DNA of 64,000 nucleotides from Streptomyces griseocarneus (GTDB lineage Bacteria; Actinomycetota; Actinomycetes; Streptomycetales; Streptomycetaceae). Shown here in pieces: positions 19,201 to 28,876 of this stretch. The position numbers and the translations under genes were made by a program. The notes beneath the pieces were generated by a model. The model saw only the letters and a program-made list of their open reading frames with translations. It did no database searches and had not been told where the DNA came from. Location of the stretch: positions 1,342,148 through 1,406,147 of the forward strand of contig NZ_BNBL01000001.1 of assembly GCF_014655595.1 (NCBI RefSeq). Reading direction: 5' to 3'. The first letter of the stretch is position 1, and every line of letters starts with the position of its first letter.

Positions 19201-21631
19201 GAGCGAGCAGGTGCTGAAGGTGACGGCGCAGCTCGCGCCCGGCTCGTACCTCATCGACGAGGCCTGCGTGCTGACCGGCGGCTTCGCCCTGTACGTGTGG
19301 TTCGACGACGAGCACGCGGGTGACTTCGTGCTGACCCTGGGCGGCTACCACCCCAAGTACGACGTGCCCGCGCACTACCCGAAGGTGCCGCGGCTGGGCT
19401 TCTCCTGGCCGGTCACCTCGGAGCTGACGATCAGCGGCGGCTCGTACTTCGCGCTCACGCCGGGGGCGGTCATGGCCGGCGGCGCGCTGGAGGTGAACTA
19501 CCGCTCCGGCGACCTGCACGCCTGGCTGACCGCGCACGCCGACATGCTCATCGAGTGGGCCCCGTTCCGCTTCGACGTCGAGATCGGCATCAGCATCGGG
19601 GTCAGCTACGTGCTCGACCTGTGGCTGGTCCGCGAGACGATCCGCGTCGAGGTCGGCGCGTCGCTGCGGCTGTGGGGGCCGCCGACGGCCGGCGAGGTGA
19701 CCATCCACCTGTGGTTCATCTCGTTCACCATCGCCTTCGGCGACGGCGACGCCCGGGACGACGGCCCCGCACCCTGGTCCGACGTGGTCAAGCAGCTGCC
19801 CGCACGGGAGAACGCCGTCCGGCTGGCACCCATGGACGGGCTGCTGCCGACGCGGGACAAGGACGACGTGTGGGTCGTCGCACCCGGCGTCTTCTCCTTC
19901 GCCGTCCGCACCGCCGTCCCCGTCACCACCCTGCGCCTCGCCGCCCCCAAGGACCCCAAGGAGATCGCCGGCAAGACGGTCGACATCCGTCCCCGCCGTG
20001 ACAAGGGCAAGGACCTGCACTCGGTCCTCACGGTCACCCTGAAGGGGGTCACGGACACCTACGACCTGCGCGACTGGTACGCCGGGGGGACGGCGGAGAC
20101 CCGCTCGAAGCTGCCCGCCGCGCTGTGGGGCCCGTACGACGGCAAGCTGACCACGGACAGCGCCCGGCGGGTGGACGACCAGCTCGTGGGCGTCGACCTG
20201 CGGCTGCCGCCGCCCACCCCGGGCGACTCCCCGGGCCCGATCGCGTCCGGAACCCTCGCCCACGACGACCGCGAGCCGGACGGGACGCTGCCGCTGCGCC
20301 CGCCCGTCACCGCCCGGCCGGCCGCGATGCGGCTGACGGCCGAGACCGCCGAGACCGCCGAGACCGCCGAGACCGCCGAGACCGCCGAGACCGCCGAGAC
20401 CGCCGAGCACGGCGGGGACGGCGGGGACATGGGCGGCGCCACGGGCGGGATGACGGGGAGTTCGGTCGACTGGGCCCGCGACCGGCTGTTCGCCGCGATG
20501 GACTACCTGGACGTCAGCCCGGGCACCAACGAACGCCTCGAGGCCGACGACGCGCTGGTGGCCGGCGACATCAAGGCGAAGCTGGCCGACACCATCGGCC
20601 ACGACCCGATCGCCACCGGCGAGCGGCTGTACGTGGTGGGCAAGGGGAAGACCGTCACCCCGGTCGACGCGCACAGCCTGACCGCCCACGCGCCGTTCAC
20701 GCTGCACTACGCGGGCCCGAACCACCTCGCCGTCGGCCCCGACGGCCGCCGGCTGTGCGTGGCCGGTTCCGACCAGCACGTCGACGTCGTCGACATCTCC
20801 CTCAACCCGCCCCAGGACGCGACCAGCCTGAACCCTCCGGCACCGGTCTGGGTGCCGCAGCTCCCCAAGGGCGCCTCGGTCTCGCCCGACAACAAGTGGG
20901 CGTACTTCACCTACGAGCAGCCGGACCAGCTGGTGGTGTTCGACATCAGCGGCGACGTGCCGGTGAAGCACCAGGAGTTCGGCCCCCAGACGAGCCCCGG
21001 CGACGTGGTGCCCTCCACCCAGTGGGACGGGACGCGGCAGGTGGTCTACCTGGCCAAGCCCGCCAAGGACGTCGTCACCAAGGTGGAGGTCACCGGCGGG
21101 AAGTGGCCGGTGGAACTGGGCGACCTGCCCGCCGGCCCCCGCCCCACCCGCCTCGCCGTGGACCCCAGGGGACGCTGGCTGTACGCCCTCAACGCGGGCA
21201 GGTCCACGGTGACGGTCGTCGACGTGAGCGCCGCGAGCGTCATCGCGACCCTGCGCACCGGCACCGACCCGAGCGCCCTGGTCGCCTCGCCCGACGGCAA
21301 CCGGCTGTACGTGGCCAACGCCACCACCGGCACCGTCTCGGTCTTCGACGTCTCCGGCACCGCGCCGCGGGAGGTGGACGAGCCGGTGTGGGTCGGCCCG
21401 GAGCCGGTCGCGCTCGCGGTGTCGTCCGCGGGCGACCGCCTGTTCGTCGCCCGGTCCGAGGCCCGGACGGTCCAGGTCGTGGACACCACGGCCACCCCGC
21501 CCGCCCTGCTGCCCGTCACCGTCCCCCTCACCGACGACCCGGTGGCGCTGGCCGTCACCGTCCCGCCGCCGGCCCCGGAAGCACCGGCTGCCCCCAGCGA
21601 GACACGAATCACCGAAGGCGGTGCGGCATGA
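16238..21631 (+). CDS. Very large DUF6603-type protein with C-terminal YncE-like beta-propeller
   Basis: The 1797-residue product has no signal peptide or clear TM segments. The long central part (roughly 550-1180) is made of repeated amphipathic beta-strand blocks and corresponds to what I recognise as DUF6603; its biochemical role is unknown. A low-complexity run of AET triplets (residues 1368-1390) separates it from a C-terminal domain (about 1440-1790) with several blade-like repeats such as SPDGNRLYVANATTGTVSVFDV, a YVTN/YncE-type propeller. There is a local duplication QQDKSSQQDKS at about residue 580. It starts 20 bases after the MBL gene and overlaps the next start by ATGA. The architecture suggests a scaffold or binding protein rather than an enzyme. 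Confidence 0.8.
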   Translation: MALTVAALEAVLDQTRDAFRLDVGTLELAGFGEQCATYLAGGELVVTGVTRVDKPGLRVEGLVTLKGKTASRGSVSFVPDDAGTTVAGVRVDAEVERQSEVLSDAARTAAASLSALKPGGTRLVFGEEPGRDGRVTARTGLGVELDFPGPDAPDKPYLWGYEPAEDTEAWALGGAFEGVALTDLSRLADLSGAPSGGGFALPADVKAGQLSLTELSVAFAPGTDGGAAKLLSMWLKVELAAQWAVAGDQLLIKDLYAAFGVVLPGTRPYLTTVLGGEVELAQDVVVDVEVTLPDREVLASLGRPVALKPLLERHFPGLPVPALTVADLALWGTAAQGQTGYGLDLELQDVWQLADGVELSQVTLSAGKHGKDVAASLDALWNLGDAVLNVHGEWATGAGWKLAASATNVKPADLFAGFGIAPPPLLKDVTVERIGVTYDSQEGTFHLDVGGAFPLGGLHAALTLSVDLKRTGGQPGYDQTYTGSLTLEIPGHGGGAPRTMTFALADSQHAEFLASWTDAQGVSPADLATLLGVDAPAEMLAKLGSVTSVKLRYATTDKSTVFAARTADGGSLVLVSQQDKSSQQDKSGGRVWVARVGMALNAGLSQVPLLAGQIPADQDVAVRGLGALVSSHDLTAARMGELNRALAACDADQPPLPADGVAKGAAFAVSLQLPGRNGPTSVLVRGGRQGSGTTATGPRQLTAGGAGTGADTSTGAGATPMVAWVDVQRSVGPLQLRRVGVGFADGTVWVLFDASLGMAGLVLGVEGLGVGIPLADPTDPRFRLDGLSVGYSRPPLAITGALVNRPEDDTYATLVEGVLAVSAEKFGLTALGAYARTKADPDDPSMFLFGRASGRFGGPPPVEITGIMAGFGFNTSLRLPEGDQVLEFPFLKDMTSSGPDADPMKVLGTLMGGGSDAWVRPATGQLWFAAGLQFRVFEFIEGQALLALEVGDDFAVAVLGTAEARFPRGAGLTEYARVRLGLSAKYRASEQVLKVTAQLAPGSYLIDEACVLTGGFALYVWFDDEHAGDFVLTLGGYHPKYDVPAHYPKVPRLGFSWPVTSELTISGGSYFALTPGAVMAGGALEVNYRSGDLHAWLTAHADMLIEWAPFRFDVEIGISIGVSYVLDLWLVRETIRVEVGASLRLWGPPTAGEVTIHLWFISFTIAFGDGDARDDGPAPWSDVVKQLPARENAVRLAPMDGLLPTRDKDDVWVVAPGVFSFAVRTAVPVTTLRLAAPKDPKEIAGKTVDIRPRRDKGKDLHSVLTVTLKGVTDTYDLRDWYAGGTAETRSKLPAALWGPYDGKLTTDSARRVDDQLVGVDLRLPPPTPGDSPGPIASGTLAHDDREPDGTLPLRPPVTARPAAMRLTAETAETAETAETAETAETAETAEHGGDGGDMGGATGGMTGSSVDWARDRLFAAMDYLDVSPGTNERLEADDALVAGDIKAKLADTIGHDPIATGERLYVVGKGKTVTPVDAHSLTAHAPFTLHYAGPNHLAVGPDGRRLCVAGSDQHVDVVDISLNPPQDATSLNPPAPVWVPQLPKGASVSPDNKWAYFTYEQPDQLVVFDISGDVPVKHQEFGPQTSPGDVVPSTQWDGTRQVVYLAKPAKDVVTKVEVTGGKWPVELGDLPAGPRPTRLAVDPRGRWLYALNAGRSTVTVVDVSAASVIATLRTGTDPSALVASPDGNRLYVANATTGTVSVFDVSGTAPREVDEPVWVGPEPVALAVSSAGDRLFVARSEARTVQVVDTTATPPALLPVTVPLTDDPVALAVTVPPPAPEAPAAPSETRITEGGAA
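20339..20407 (+). repeat. Tandem 9-bp repeat inside the DUF6603 gene
   Basis: GCCGAGACC is repeated seven times in perfect tandem (20339-20401), followed by a partial eighth unit. It encodes AET units in an inter-domain linker. Because the unit is 9 bp, slippage would change linker length without shifting the frame. Confidence 0.97.
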
Positions 21632-24216
21632 GCCACCCCGAGTCCATCTCAGAGCCCGGCGAGCGGCTGGACGTGCAGTTCCTCGACTCGCTCGTACCGC
21701 GGATCACCGCCGGGCGCTACACCCTGACCGTGCACCAGTCCCTCACCCTGGACGGGGAGGCCGCCGACGACGGCTATCTGCCGGGCGAGGCCTCGCCGGT
21801 GACCCAGCAGGTGGAGGTGCGGGCGCCGCGCTTCACGGTCGAGCCGGACTGGATCCACGGCGCCTACCCGCCCCCGGGCGCCACCGGCCTGTACTCCGAC
21901 GTCCTGCCGCACATGACGCTGACCCGGCCGACCCTGCCGTGGGAGCGGGTGGCCGACGAGGAGTCCGCCAAGGCCGGGAAACCGCTGCCGTGGCTCGCAG
22001 TGCTCGTCTTCGGCGAGGGCGAACTGCCCGGCGACCCCCACTGCCTCGGACAGACGGACCCCCGGACCGTGGGCGAACTGTCCGTCGAGTCCTCCCGCAG
22101 GCCGGAGGACGCCGGCGTCGTCCTGCCCCGCCTCGACCCGGGGGACCCGGTCCCCGCCGAGGACCGCGACCGGGTGACCTGCCGTACGATCCGCGTCCCC
22201 CCGGCCGTCTTCCACGCCGTCGCACCCACCAAGGCCGAACTGCCGTACCTCACGCACGTGCGCCGGGTCGACCGGCGGCACCAGGGCGTGACCACGAGCC
22301 CGGACCGCATCCAGGTGGGCGACTACGCCGTCGCCGTCGCCAACCGGCTGCCCCGCGCGGCCGGCGGCCGCTACGTCGCCCACCTCGTCTCCCTGGAGGG
22401 CTGGCTGCCGTACCTGCCCGACGGGAGCACGGAGACGTACGAGGGGCCCGCGCAGGACCTGCGGCTGGTGTCGCTGTGGTCCTGGGCGTTCGAGACGCTC
22501 GCCGACCACGCGCCCGGCTTCGCCGCCCTCACCCAGCACTTCGTCGACGGCCAGGGCGACAAGGGCTCCGCGCTGCTGCTGCGCGTGCCGGTCGGTGACC
22601 GGCCGCTGTCCGGCCCCGAGCAGCAGGAGGTCGCCGAACGGCTGCGGGGCGGGTACCTGCCGATCTCGTGCCGCACCGAGTCCGGGCGCGCCACCTTCGG
22701 CTGGTACCGGGGACCGTTCATCCCGGACCACGCCCCGCCGCGCACGGAGCGCGACCGCCGCCGCTGCGCCGCGGAGGCGCTGATCCACCTGGAGCAGTAC
22801 GGCGTCTTCGACGTCAGCCTCGCGACCGCGTTCACCGCCGGCCGGGGCGTCGCGCTGGCCGACCACCAGTTCAGCGCGGCGCTGCTGCGGCTGCGCGGCA
22901 AGGTGCGGCAGGTCGCCGCGCAGGCCCTCGAGGCGCCGTCCGAAGCGGTTGTGGCCGCCGCACCCGGCGCCCGGTCGCTCGCGGCGCCGGCACCGGCGCC
23001 CGTTCCCGGCGGGGCACGGGCACGGCTCGAACACCTGGTGACGAACGGGCTCGCCGACCACCTCGGAGAGCTCCTGACCGCCCCCCGGCCCCACCCCGTG
23101 GCGGCCGCGCCCGGCGCCCCCCGGACCGTGGCCGCACCCGCGCCGCCCGCCGCCGTCACCCCGCTGCCGGCCGCGACCGAGCTGCCCGCGACCGCCGGGC
23201 TCACCGTCCGGCGGCTGCGCTCGGACGAGGAGCTGCGGGCCCGGCTGGGTTCGGCCGTCGCCTCCCTGGCCGGCGCGGCCGGGGCCGCGCCGGCCACGGG
23301 CGAGGCGAGCCCGGAGGCCGGGCGCCCGGCGACCCCGGCACTCCGGGCCGCGGTCCACGAGGCCCCGGCCGGGCCGGCGGGGCCCGCGGACCCGCCGCGG
23401 CCCGACGAGGACCTCACCGCCGTGCGGGACTGGCTGGCCGGGCTCCGCGACCTGGCGGGCGTGCCCTTCGCCCACCTCGTCCCCGACGCCCGGATGCTCC
23501 CGCCGGAGAGCCTGCGCTTCTTCCACGTGGACACCGACTGGACGACCACCCTCGTCGAAGGCGCGCTCAGCGTCGGCCTCGCCCACTCCTTCGACCTCGT
23601 CGCCGACGACCTGCTGTTCGGCCCGCACGGCAAGGCCCCGCTGCCCGAGCCCGCCGCGCCCGTCACCGGCCTGCTGCTGCGCTCCAAGCTCGTCAGCGGC
23701 TGGCCGGGGCTCGAGATCCGCCCGTACCCCAACCCCAGGACCACCGACGGCGAGACGGCCCTGCCGGTCCTGCGTCGCGAGACGCTCGCCGACGACGTCC
23801 TGCTCGTCCTCGTCGAGGGCGTACCCGCCCGGGTGGAGATCGCCGAGCCGCAGCAGGGCGTCCACTTCGGCATCGACGAGCCGGACGAGGGCGGCGGCGA
23901 CGACCCGCTGGACGACGGCATCATCCGCCTCCGGTCGCTCACCGACCCCCTCGGCGCGGAGCTCGAGGGCCGGCGGTTCCCGGACCGGCCCGGTCTGCGC
24001 GGCTACCTGCGCTCCCCGGGAGCCGGGATGCCCGACACCGTCCTGCGCGTCGCGCGACTGGCGGACGGCCTGAAGGGCGCCCTCCGCCTGGACCGGCCGC
24101 TCACCCCCAGCCAGTTCGCCATCCAGATGATCAACGCGGCCCAGCGCCGCACCTTCACCACCGAACCCGCACGGCACGCCCCCGCCCTCACGACAGGAGA
24201 CCACCCCCATGGCTGA
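21628..24216 (+). CDS. Large uncharacterised protein of the DUF6603 operon
   Basis: An 862-residue product of no family I recognise. The N-terminal two-fifths is beta-rich and begins with an immunoglobulin-like stretch (residues about 15-60, ITAGRYTLTVHQSLTLDG). An Ala/Pro-rich flexible region (about 440-590) follows, then a C-terminal globular region containing acidic patches (DEPDEGGGDDPLDD). There is no signal peptide, TM segment or catalytic signature. Its ATG overlaps the stop of the preceding gene (ATGA), and its own stop overlaps the next start by eight bases, so the three products are probably made in fixed proportion and may assemble together. Confidence 0.8.
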   Translation: MSHPESISEPGERLDVQFLDSLVPRITAGRYTLTVHQSLTLDGEAADDGYLPGEASPVTQQVEVRAPRFTVEPDWIHGAYPPPGATGLYSDVLPHMTLTRPTLPWERVADEESAKAGKPLPWLAVLVFGEGELPGDPHCLGQTDPRTVGELSVESSRRPEDAGVVLPRLDPGDPVPAEDRDRVTCRTIRVPPAVFHAVAPTKAELPYLTHVRRVDRRHQGVTTSPDRIQVGDYAVAVANRLPRAAGGRYVAHLVSLEGWLPYLPDGSTETYEGPAQDLRLVSLWSWAFETLADHAPGFAALTQHFVDGQGDKGSALLLRVPVGDRPLSGPEQQEVAERLRGGYLPISCRTESGRATFGWYRGPFIPDHAPPRTERDRRRCAAEALIHLEQYGVFDVSLATAFTAGRGVALADHQFSAALLRLRGKVRQVAAQALEAPSEAVVAAAPGARSLAAPAPAPVPGGARARLEHLVTNGLADHLGELLTAPRPHPVAAAPGAPRTVAAPAPPAAVTPLPAATELPATAGLTVRRLRSDEELRARLGSAVASLAGAAGAAPATGEASPEAGRPATPALRAAVHEAPAGPAGPADPPRPDEDLTAVRDWLAGLRDLAGVPFAHLVPDARMLPPESLRFFHVDTDWTTTLVEGALSVGLAHSFDLVADDLLFGPHGKAPLPEPAAPVTGLLLRSKLVSGWPGLEIRPYPNPRTTDGETALPVLRRETLADDVLLVLVEGVPARVEIAEPQQGVHFGIDEPDEGGGDDPLDDGIIRLRSLTDPLGAELEGRRFPDRPGLRGYLRSPGAGMPDTVLRVARLADGLKGALRLDRPLTPSQFAIQMINAAQRRTFTTEPARHAPALTTGDHPHG

Positions 24217-27200
24217 CCGCGACGACACCCTCATCGTCCCGGTGAACGTGGACGCCCTGGTGGTCAACCAGAGCGTCCGCCAGCAGGGCGGCCAGGGCTT
24301 CCGGCGCTGGCAGCCCAACTTCCAGCTGCTGCGCCACAACCGGACCCCCGAGCCCGGCCCGTTCACCAACGAACAGCAGTGGAACGCCACCGGCACCGAG
24401 GGCGACGGGCCGTACGAGAAGCACGACGGCGTGTACGTGCGCTGGGAACTGCCCCAGGCGCTGCGCCAGGGCGCCGTCCGCACGACGGGCGGGCGCAGCG
24501 AATTCCCGCTCGTGCCCAACCGCTGGCTGGTCGTCCGGCGGGTGAAGGACCGGCCGGAGCAGACGGCCGGCTGGGTGGTGGAGAGCGACTTCCTGGACGA
24601 CGGAGAGGGCACCTCGCCCTTCGTGCACCCCGTCAGGGCCGGCGTGTCCGACCCGTCGGTCACTCCGTACCGCTCGACCATCATCACCACGCGCATCGGC
24701 CGCTCCCAGGACATCGGCCCCGCCGGCACCGCATGGAGCGAGCCGGCCGGCGCCGACCGCAAGGAGCTGTTCCTCACCGCCGTCGGGCCCGGTCTGATGA
24801 CCTTCCACGTCTACCAGCCGTACAACGAGAACGTCTTCTCCCTGCACGACCCGCTGACCGGGATCGACAAGGCGGCCGTCGACTACCAGGTCGTCGGCTG
24901 GTACTCGGACCCGGCACAGGAGGAGCTGCGCCGCCGGCTGGGCGAGGACGACACGACGCTCGCCAAGGCGCTGGCCGGCCTCGGCTGGACGGTCCAGGAC
25001 CTCCCCGAGGGCTGGACCCCCGGCCGTACGGCCTACTGCGGCCGGACCGTCGGCGTGGCGTGGGACCGCCGGGGCAAGGCCCCCGCATCCTCCCGGCCGG
25101 AGAAGGAGGACGTCCAGGACAAGGTCGCGGTGGGCAGCAGCGCCAAGGAGGCGCTCGCGGCCCTGATCGGCGCCGGCCGGACCGCCCTGCCCGCCGGTTC
25201 CGGCAACGGCGTCGGCCACACCGACGCCGCGCTCCTGCACGCGGTCGCCCACGGCCTGACGGACACCCTCGACGGTCCCGACGGCGCCGTCCGCACGGCC
25301 CAGGCCCTGCACAAGGGATGGTTCGAGCAGCTGCCCGGCGGCTACGTATGGCGGCTCGCCGACTCCTCCGACCAGGGCAACGCCTCCGGCACCCCGGCGT
25401 CGGTGACCTGGTCGGGCGCCGCCCCCGAACAGGAACGGTGGCTGGCGGAGCTCAACAAGGACCAGGCCGCTCACGACGAGGCGGCGCGCGAACTCGCGGC
25501 ACTGCAGAAGCGGCTGTACGCGCTGTGGTGGATGCACGGCCTGCCCCTCATCCCGCCGCAGTACACGCGCGAGCGCTTCCGTGCCGAGATCGACCCGTCG
25601 AACGCCGGCGGCCTCGCGGCCCTGGTGCGCACCCGGCAGGAAGAGCTGGCCCGGCTCCAGGCCAAGGTCCCGCACGGCGCGAACGAGCAGGAGCTGGCCC
25701 GGTCCGTCGCCGAGTACCTCAAGGCCCACCCGCTCCCCAAGGGGTACGAACTCCGCAGGGAGGCGCTCCCGCCCTTCCACCAGCCGACCGACCCGACGGT
25801 GGTCCTGGCCGGAGCGAAGAGCCACACCGCGCACACCCCGCTGACGGGCAAGGGCACGATCGCCTGCCGGCTGCCCGGGCAGATCCTCGGCGGCGTCGCC
25901 CCCGGCGGTGACCTCCCCGCCCCCTTCGCCGCCCTCAAGGCGGGCGGCCTGCCCCCGGTCGCCGCGGCCCTGCTCGGCGAGTTCGCCTGGCTCCTCGACC
26001 CGGCCAACGCCGGCTCGGTCCCGCCCGAGGTCGCCCCCCAGCCGTGGGAACAGCCCTGGAAGCCCCTGCTGTTCCAGTGGCGGGTCCGGCACTGGACCGT
26101 CCCCTTCCAGGACGAGACCGGGCCCAACTGGCGGTTCGACGGCAGCCGCTACCGGTGGGAGCGCGGCACCGCCGACGCCCCGGTCGAGGTGACGGGACGG
26201 CGCTTCCTGGTGCCGCTGCCGCAGTACGCGCTCAGCGGCGAGCTCGACAAGCAGGCCGCCGACCGCCCCGAGGCCGCCGCGGCGGCGTTCACCGCGGCCG
26301 CGGACCGGATCAAGGACCTGGACCTGCTCTCCCAGAGCCTGGACGGGCTCACCGACGCGTTCGCCGGTCGCGACGCCGCCCCCAACCTGAGCCCGCCCGG
26401 GGAGATCGGCCGCCTCGTCGGCGACGTCTTCGGTCACCTGCCGAAGGCCGGCCCGCTGCCCGCGCCGTTCGACGGCTGGCAGCCGTCCGGCTTCACCCGG
26501 ATCCGGGCCGGCCAGTTCGCCCTGAGCAGGCTGAGCGTCGTCGACGAGTTCGGCCGGACCCTCGACGTCCTGCTCCCCGGCGACGGGTCCTACCTGATCC
26601 CCGACGTGGCCGACAGCCTGGGCACCAACGGCCGGTACGCCGCGCAGGACGGCCCGCACGAGCGCTTCGTCCAGCTGCCGCCCCGCCTGCTCCAGCCCGC
26701 CCGGCTGCGGTTCGACTTCGTCGACGAACACGACGACGACCACCTCGTCGACCTGACCGAGAACACCACCCCGGTGGCCGCGTGGATCATCCCCAACTAC
26801 GTCGACCGCTCCCTGCTCTGCTACGCGCCCACCGGTGCGCCGCTGGGCGAACTGCGCCTGAAACTGAGTGCCCCCGAGGGTGGGGGACAGGTGACGACCG
26901 AGGTGGGCTGGGGCCCGTTGCCCGACTCGCACGTCCACACGCTCGAGGACCTGCGCGCCGACCGGCCGCACCTGTACGCGTTCGCACGGGAGCTGGCCAC
27001 CCGGGGCCCGGCCGCCTTCACGGACCTGCTGTCCACGGTCGACCAGGCCCTGGCCGGCATCGACCCGGGCAACCCGTACGGCGACGAGGTCCTCGGCGCA
27101 CTGCTGGGCCGCCCGCTCGCCCTCGTACGCGCCCGCCTCGGCTTCGAGCTCGACGGCCCGCCGGTCGCCGACCCGGGCTGGCAGTACGCCCTGGACTGGA

Positions 27201-27886
27201 AGGCCCTCACCGACTGGCGCGACCGGATCGCCGGCGGGACCGCACCCGCGGAGATGGACCACCTCAACTACCGGTGGCCCATCCGCCTGGGCAACGCCGG
27301 GCAGAAGGGCGACGGGCTGATCGGCTACTTCACCGAGGACGACTACACGACGTTCCACTCGGTGGCGATGCCGGACACGTCCGAGCCCACCGGCTACGTC
27401 GACCAGATCGCCGACGCCAACTGGCCGCGCCTGGCGGCGGATTCCACGCACCGCACCCACCTGACGCTGCTCCTCGACCCGCAGGCGGCCGTGCACGCCA
27501 CGACGGACGTGCTGCCGGTGACGGACCTGGCCCTGCCGTCGCGCTTCACGCGGACGGCGATGGCCGCGATGCGGGTGGCGCTCCGGCTCAGCCCGGTGCT
27601 GACCACCACCCGGAAGGTGCCCACCAAGCCGACGGGCTTCGTCAACTCCCTCGCGCTGCCGCACCCCACGTCCCCGCAGGGCGTGTGGGACTGGTCCGAG
27701 CTGGTCGTCCCCGACGCGTCCGCAGGGGCCGCCGGCACGTCCGGTGCCGCCGGTGACGGCCCGCCCGCGCCGGAATGGGCGCACCAGCCGATCGTCCAGA
27801 TCGACCAAACCGCGCGCCTGGACGAGGACGGCCCGGTCGTACGCACCGGCTTCCTGCGCCTGTCCAGCGGATTCAACGCCTCGTGA
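24209..27886 (+). CDS. Very large uncharacterised protein of the DUF6603 operon
   Basis: The 1225-residue product is unrecognised. It starts at ATG 24209 with AGGAG about nine bases upstream, inside the end of the preceding gene. The sequence is rich in Trp, Tyr and Asp, with alternating beta-strand stretches. A predicted helical, charged region lies at about 405-510 (NKDQAAHDEAARELAALQKRL and a second helix near 470-500), which could form a coiled-coil hairpin. There is no signal peptide, TM segment or enzyme motif. Its length and coupling to neighbours suggest a structural subunit. Confidence 0.8.
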   Translation: MADRDDTLIVPVNVDALVVNQSVRQQGGQGFRRWQPNFQLLRHNRTPEPGPFTNEQQWNATGTEGDGPYEKHDGVYVRWELPQALRQGAVRTTGGRSEFPLVPNRWLVVRRVKDRPEQTAGWVVESDFLDDGEGTSPFVHPVRAGVSDPSVTPYRSTIITTRIGRSQDIGPAGTAWSEPAGADRKELFLTAVGPGLMTFHVYQPYNENVFSLHDPLTGIDKAAVDYQVVGWYSDPAQEELRRRLGEDDTTLAKALAGLGWTVQDLPEGWTPGRTAYCGRTVGVAWDRRGKAPASSRPEKEDVQDKVAVGSSAKEALAALIGAGRTALPAGSGNGVGHTDAALLHAVAHGLTDTLDGPDGAVRTAQALHKGWFEQLPGGYVWRLADSSDQGNASGTPASVTWSGAAPEQERWLAELNKDQAAHDEAARELAALQKRLYALWWMHGLPLIPPQYTRERFRAEIDPSNAGGLAALVRTRQEELARLQAKVPHGANEQELARSVAEYLKAHPLPKGYELRREALPPFHQPTDPTVVLAGAKSHTAHTPLTGKGTIACRLPGQILGGVAPGGDLPAPFAALKAGGLPPVAAALLGEFAWLLDPANAGSVPPEVAPQPWEQPWKPLLFQWRVRHWTVPFQDETGPNWRFDGSRYRWERGTADAPVEVTGRRFLVPLPQYALSGELDKQAADRPEAAAAAFTAAADRIKDLDLLSQSLDGLTDAFAGRDAAPNLSPPGEIGRLVGDVFGHLPKAGPLPAPFDGWQPSGFTRIRAGQFALSRLSVVDEFGRTLDVLLPGDGSYLIPDVADSLGTNGRYAAQDGPHERFVQLPPRLLQPARLRFDFVDEHDDDHLVDLTENTTPVAAWIIPNYVDRSLLCYAPTGAPLGELRLKLSAPEGGGQVTTEVGWGPLPDSHVHTLEDLRADRPHLYAFARELATRGPAAFTDLLSTVDQALAGIDPGNPYGDEVLGALLGRPLALVRARLGFELDGPPVADPGWQYALDWKALTDWRDRIAGGTAPAEMDHLNYRWPIRLGNAGQKGDGLIGYFTEDDYTTFHSVAMPDTSEPTGYVDQIADANWPRLAADSTHRTHLTLLLDPQAAVHATTDVLPVTDLALPSRFTRTAMAAMRVALRLSPVLTTTRKVPTKPTGFVNSLALPHPTSPQGVWDWSELVVPDASAGAAGTSGAAGDGPPAPEWAHQPIVQIDQTARLDEDGPVVRTGFLRLSSGFNAS

Positions 27887-27927
27887 CCCCGCTTCCCGCC
27901 CACTCTCCCCTGAAAGGAACAGCCTCC

Positions 27928-28875
27928 GTGAACGAGTCGGTCAACGACGGCTGTCTGCTCGACTACGCGATCATCAGCGAGCCCTTCCCGCTGTACGCGG
28001 CGGCCAGTGACGACACGCCGCCCTCGACGCTGCACATCGTGATCTCCAACGGCGGCGGCACCACCGTCTACTGCCGGGAGATCGTCTTCTCCCTGCCGCA
28101 CGGCGACCTCGCCCAGAGCCTGGTCGACGCCAACGCCGGGGACGGGGACGGCGGCGCCGACGGCTGGCACGTGGAGAGGATCCAGGAGGGCGCGAATCTC
28201 GTCCTGCCGCCCGGCGACTTCGCCCGCTTCGTGGTCACCCCGCCCGCGGACGCGACGCCCCTGGACCGCTCCGGCATCGTCATCACGCTCAAGAACCTGC
28301 GCATCAGCAAGAAGCCGGGCACGGCACGGATCGAGATCCGCGAGACCGCCACCGCGAACCAGGGCGACTGGCAGGGCAACCCCCGTTACACCAGCCTCCC
28401 CATCACCAAGTTCCCGACGCCGGCCGTGCCCGTACAGCTCGTCAACGACTTCCACGCCGAGCAGTGCGAGGTGGCGGCCGGCGAAGCCGTCCGTCTGACG
28501 TGGCGCGGGCCGGAGACCCTCGAGTACAAGGTCCTCCACGGCCCGGGGGCGACGCCCGACGCGGGGTACGACGGCGCGATCAAGGACTTCCAGTGGAAGG
28601 GAACCGTCAAGCGTGACACCGTCTTCCACCTGACCTACCCCATCGCCGGGTCCACCCACTACCTCACCACGGCCGTCACGGTCTCCAACCCGACGCTGGA
28701 CGGACTGCGCGTGGAGGGCGACAAGGGCCTCTACGTACAGAAGAACGCCACCGTCGACGGCGACCTGACCGTCGGCAACGACACCAACATCACCGGCACG
28801 CTCGCCGCCACCGCCGACATCACGACCCACGCGCACTTCCTCGACCCCAACGGCATCCCCCTGAAGGGGAACTGA
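27928..28875 (+). CDS. Uncharacterised protein with fibre-like C-terminus
   Basis: The 315-residue product has two beta-sandwich-like regions (about 15-130 and 165-260). The C-terminal segment (about 262-315) is a short-period repeat, of the type LYVQKNATVDGDLTVGNDTNITGTL, that resembles shaft segments of phage tail fibres and polymer-forming beta-helices. GTG 27928 is preferred over an upstream in-frame codon at 27775 because AAGGAA precedes it and the upstream part overlaps the previous gene. It is adjacent to the glycine-rich gene, whose N-terminus has a similar VTVGGRVTVTGDV pattern, suggesting the two products are structurally related or interact. Confidence 0.75.
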   Translation: MNESVNDGCLLDYAIISEPFPLYAAASDDTPPSTLHIVISNGGGTTVYCREIVFSLPHGDLAQSLVDANAGDGDGGADGWHVERIQEGANLVLPPGDFARFVVTPPADATPLDRSGIVITLKNLRISKKPGTARIEIRETATANQGDWQGNPRYTSLPITKFPTPAVPVQLVNDFHAEQCEVAAGEAVRLTWRGPETLEYKVLHGPGATPDAGYDGAIKDFQWKGTVKRDTVFHLTYPIAGSTHYLTTAVTVSNPTLDGLRVEGDKGLYVQKNATVDGDLTVGNDTNITGTLAATADITTHAHFLDPNGIPLKGN

Positions 28876-28876
28876 C

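Noticed and set aside
20059..20442. Minus-strand frame with SAVSAVSAVSAV repeats
   Set aside because: Antisense reading of the 9-bp GCCGAGACC repeat within the DUF6603 gene.
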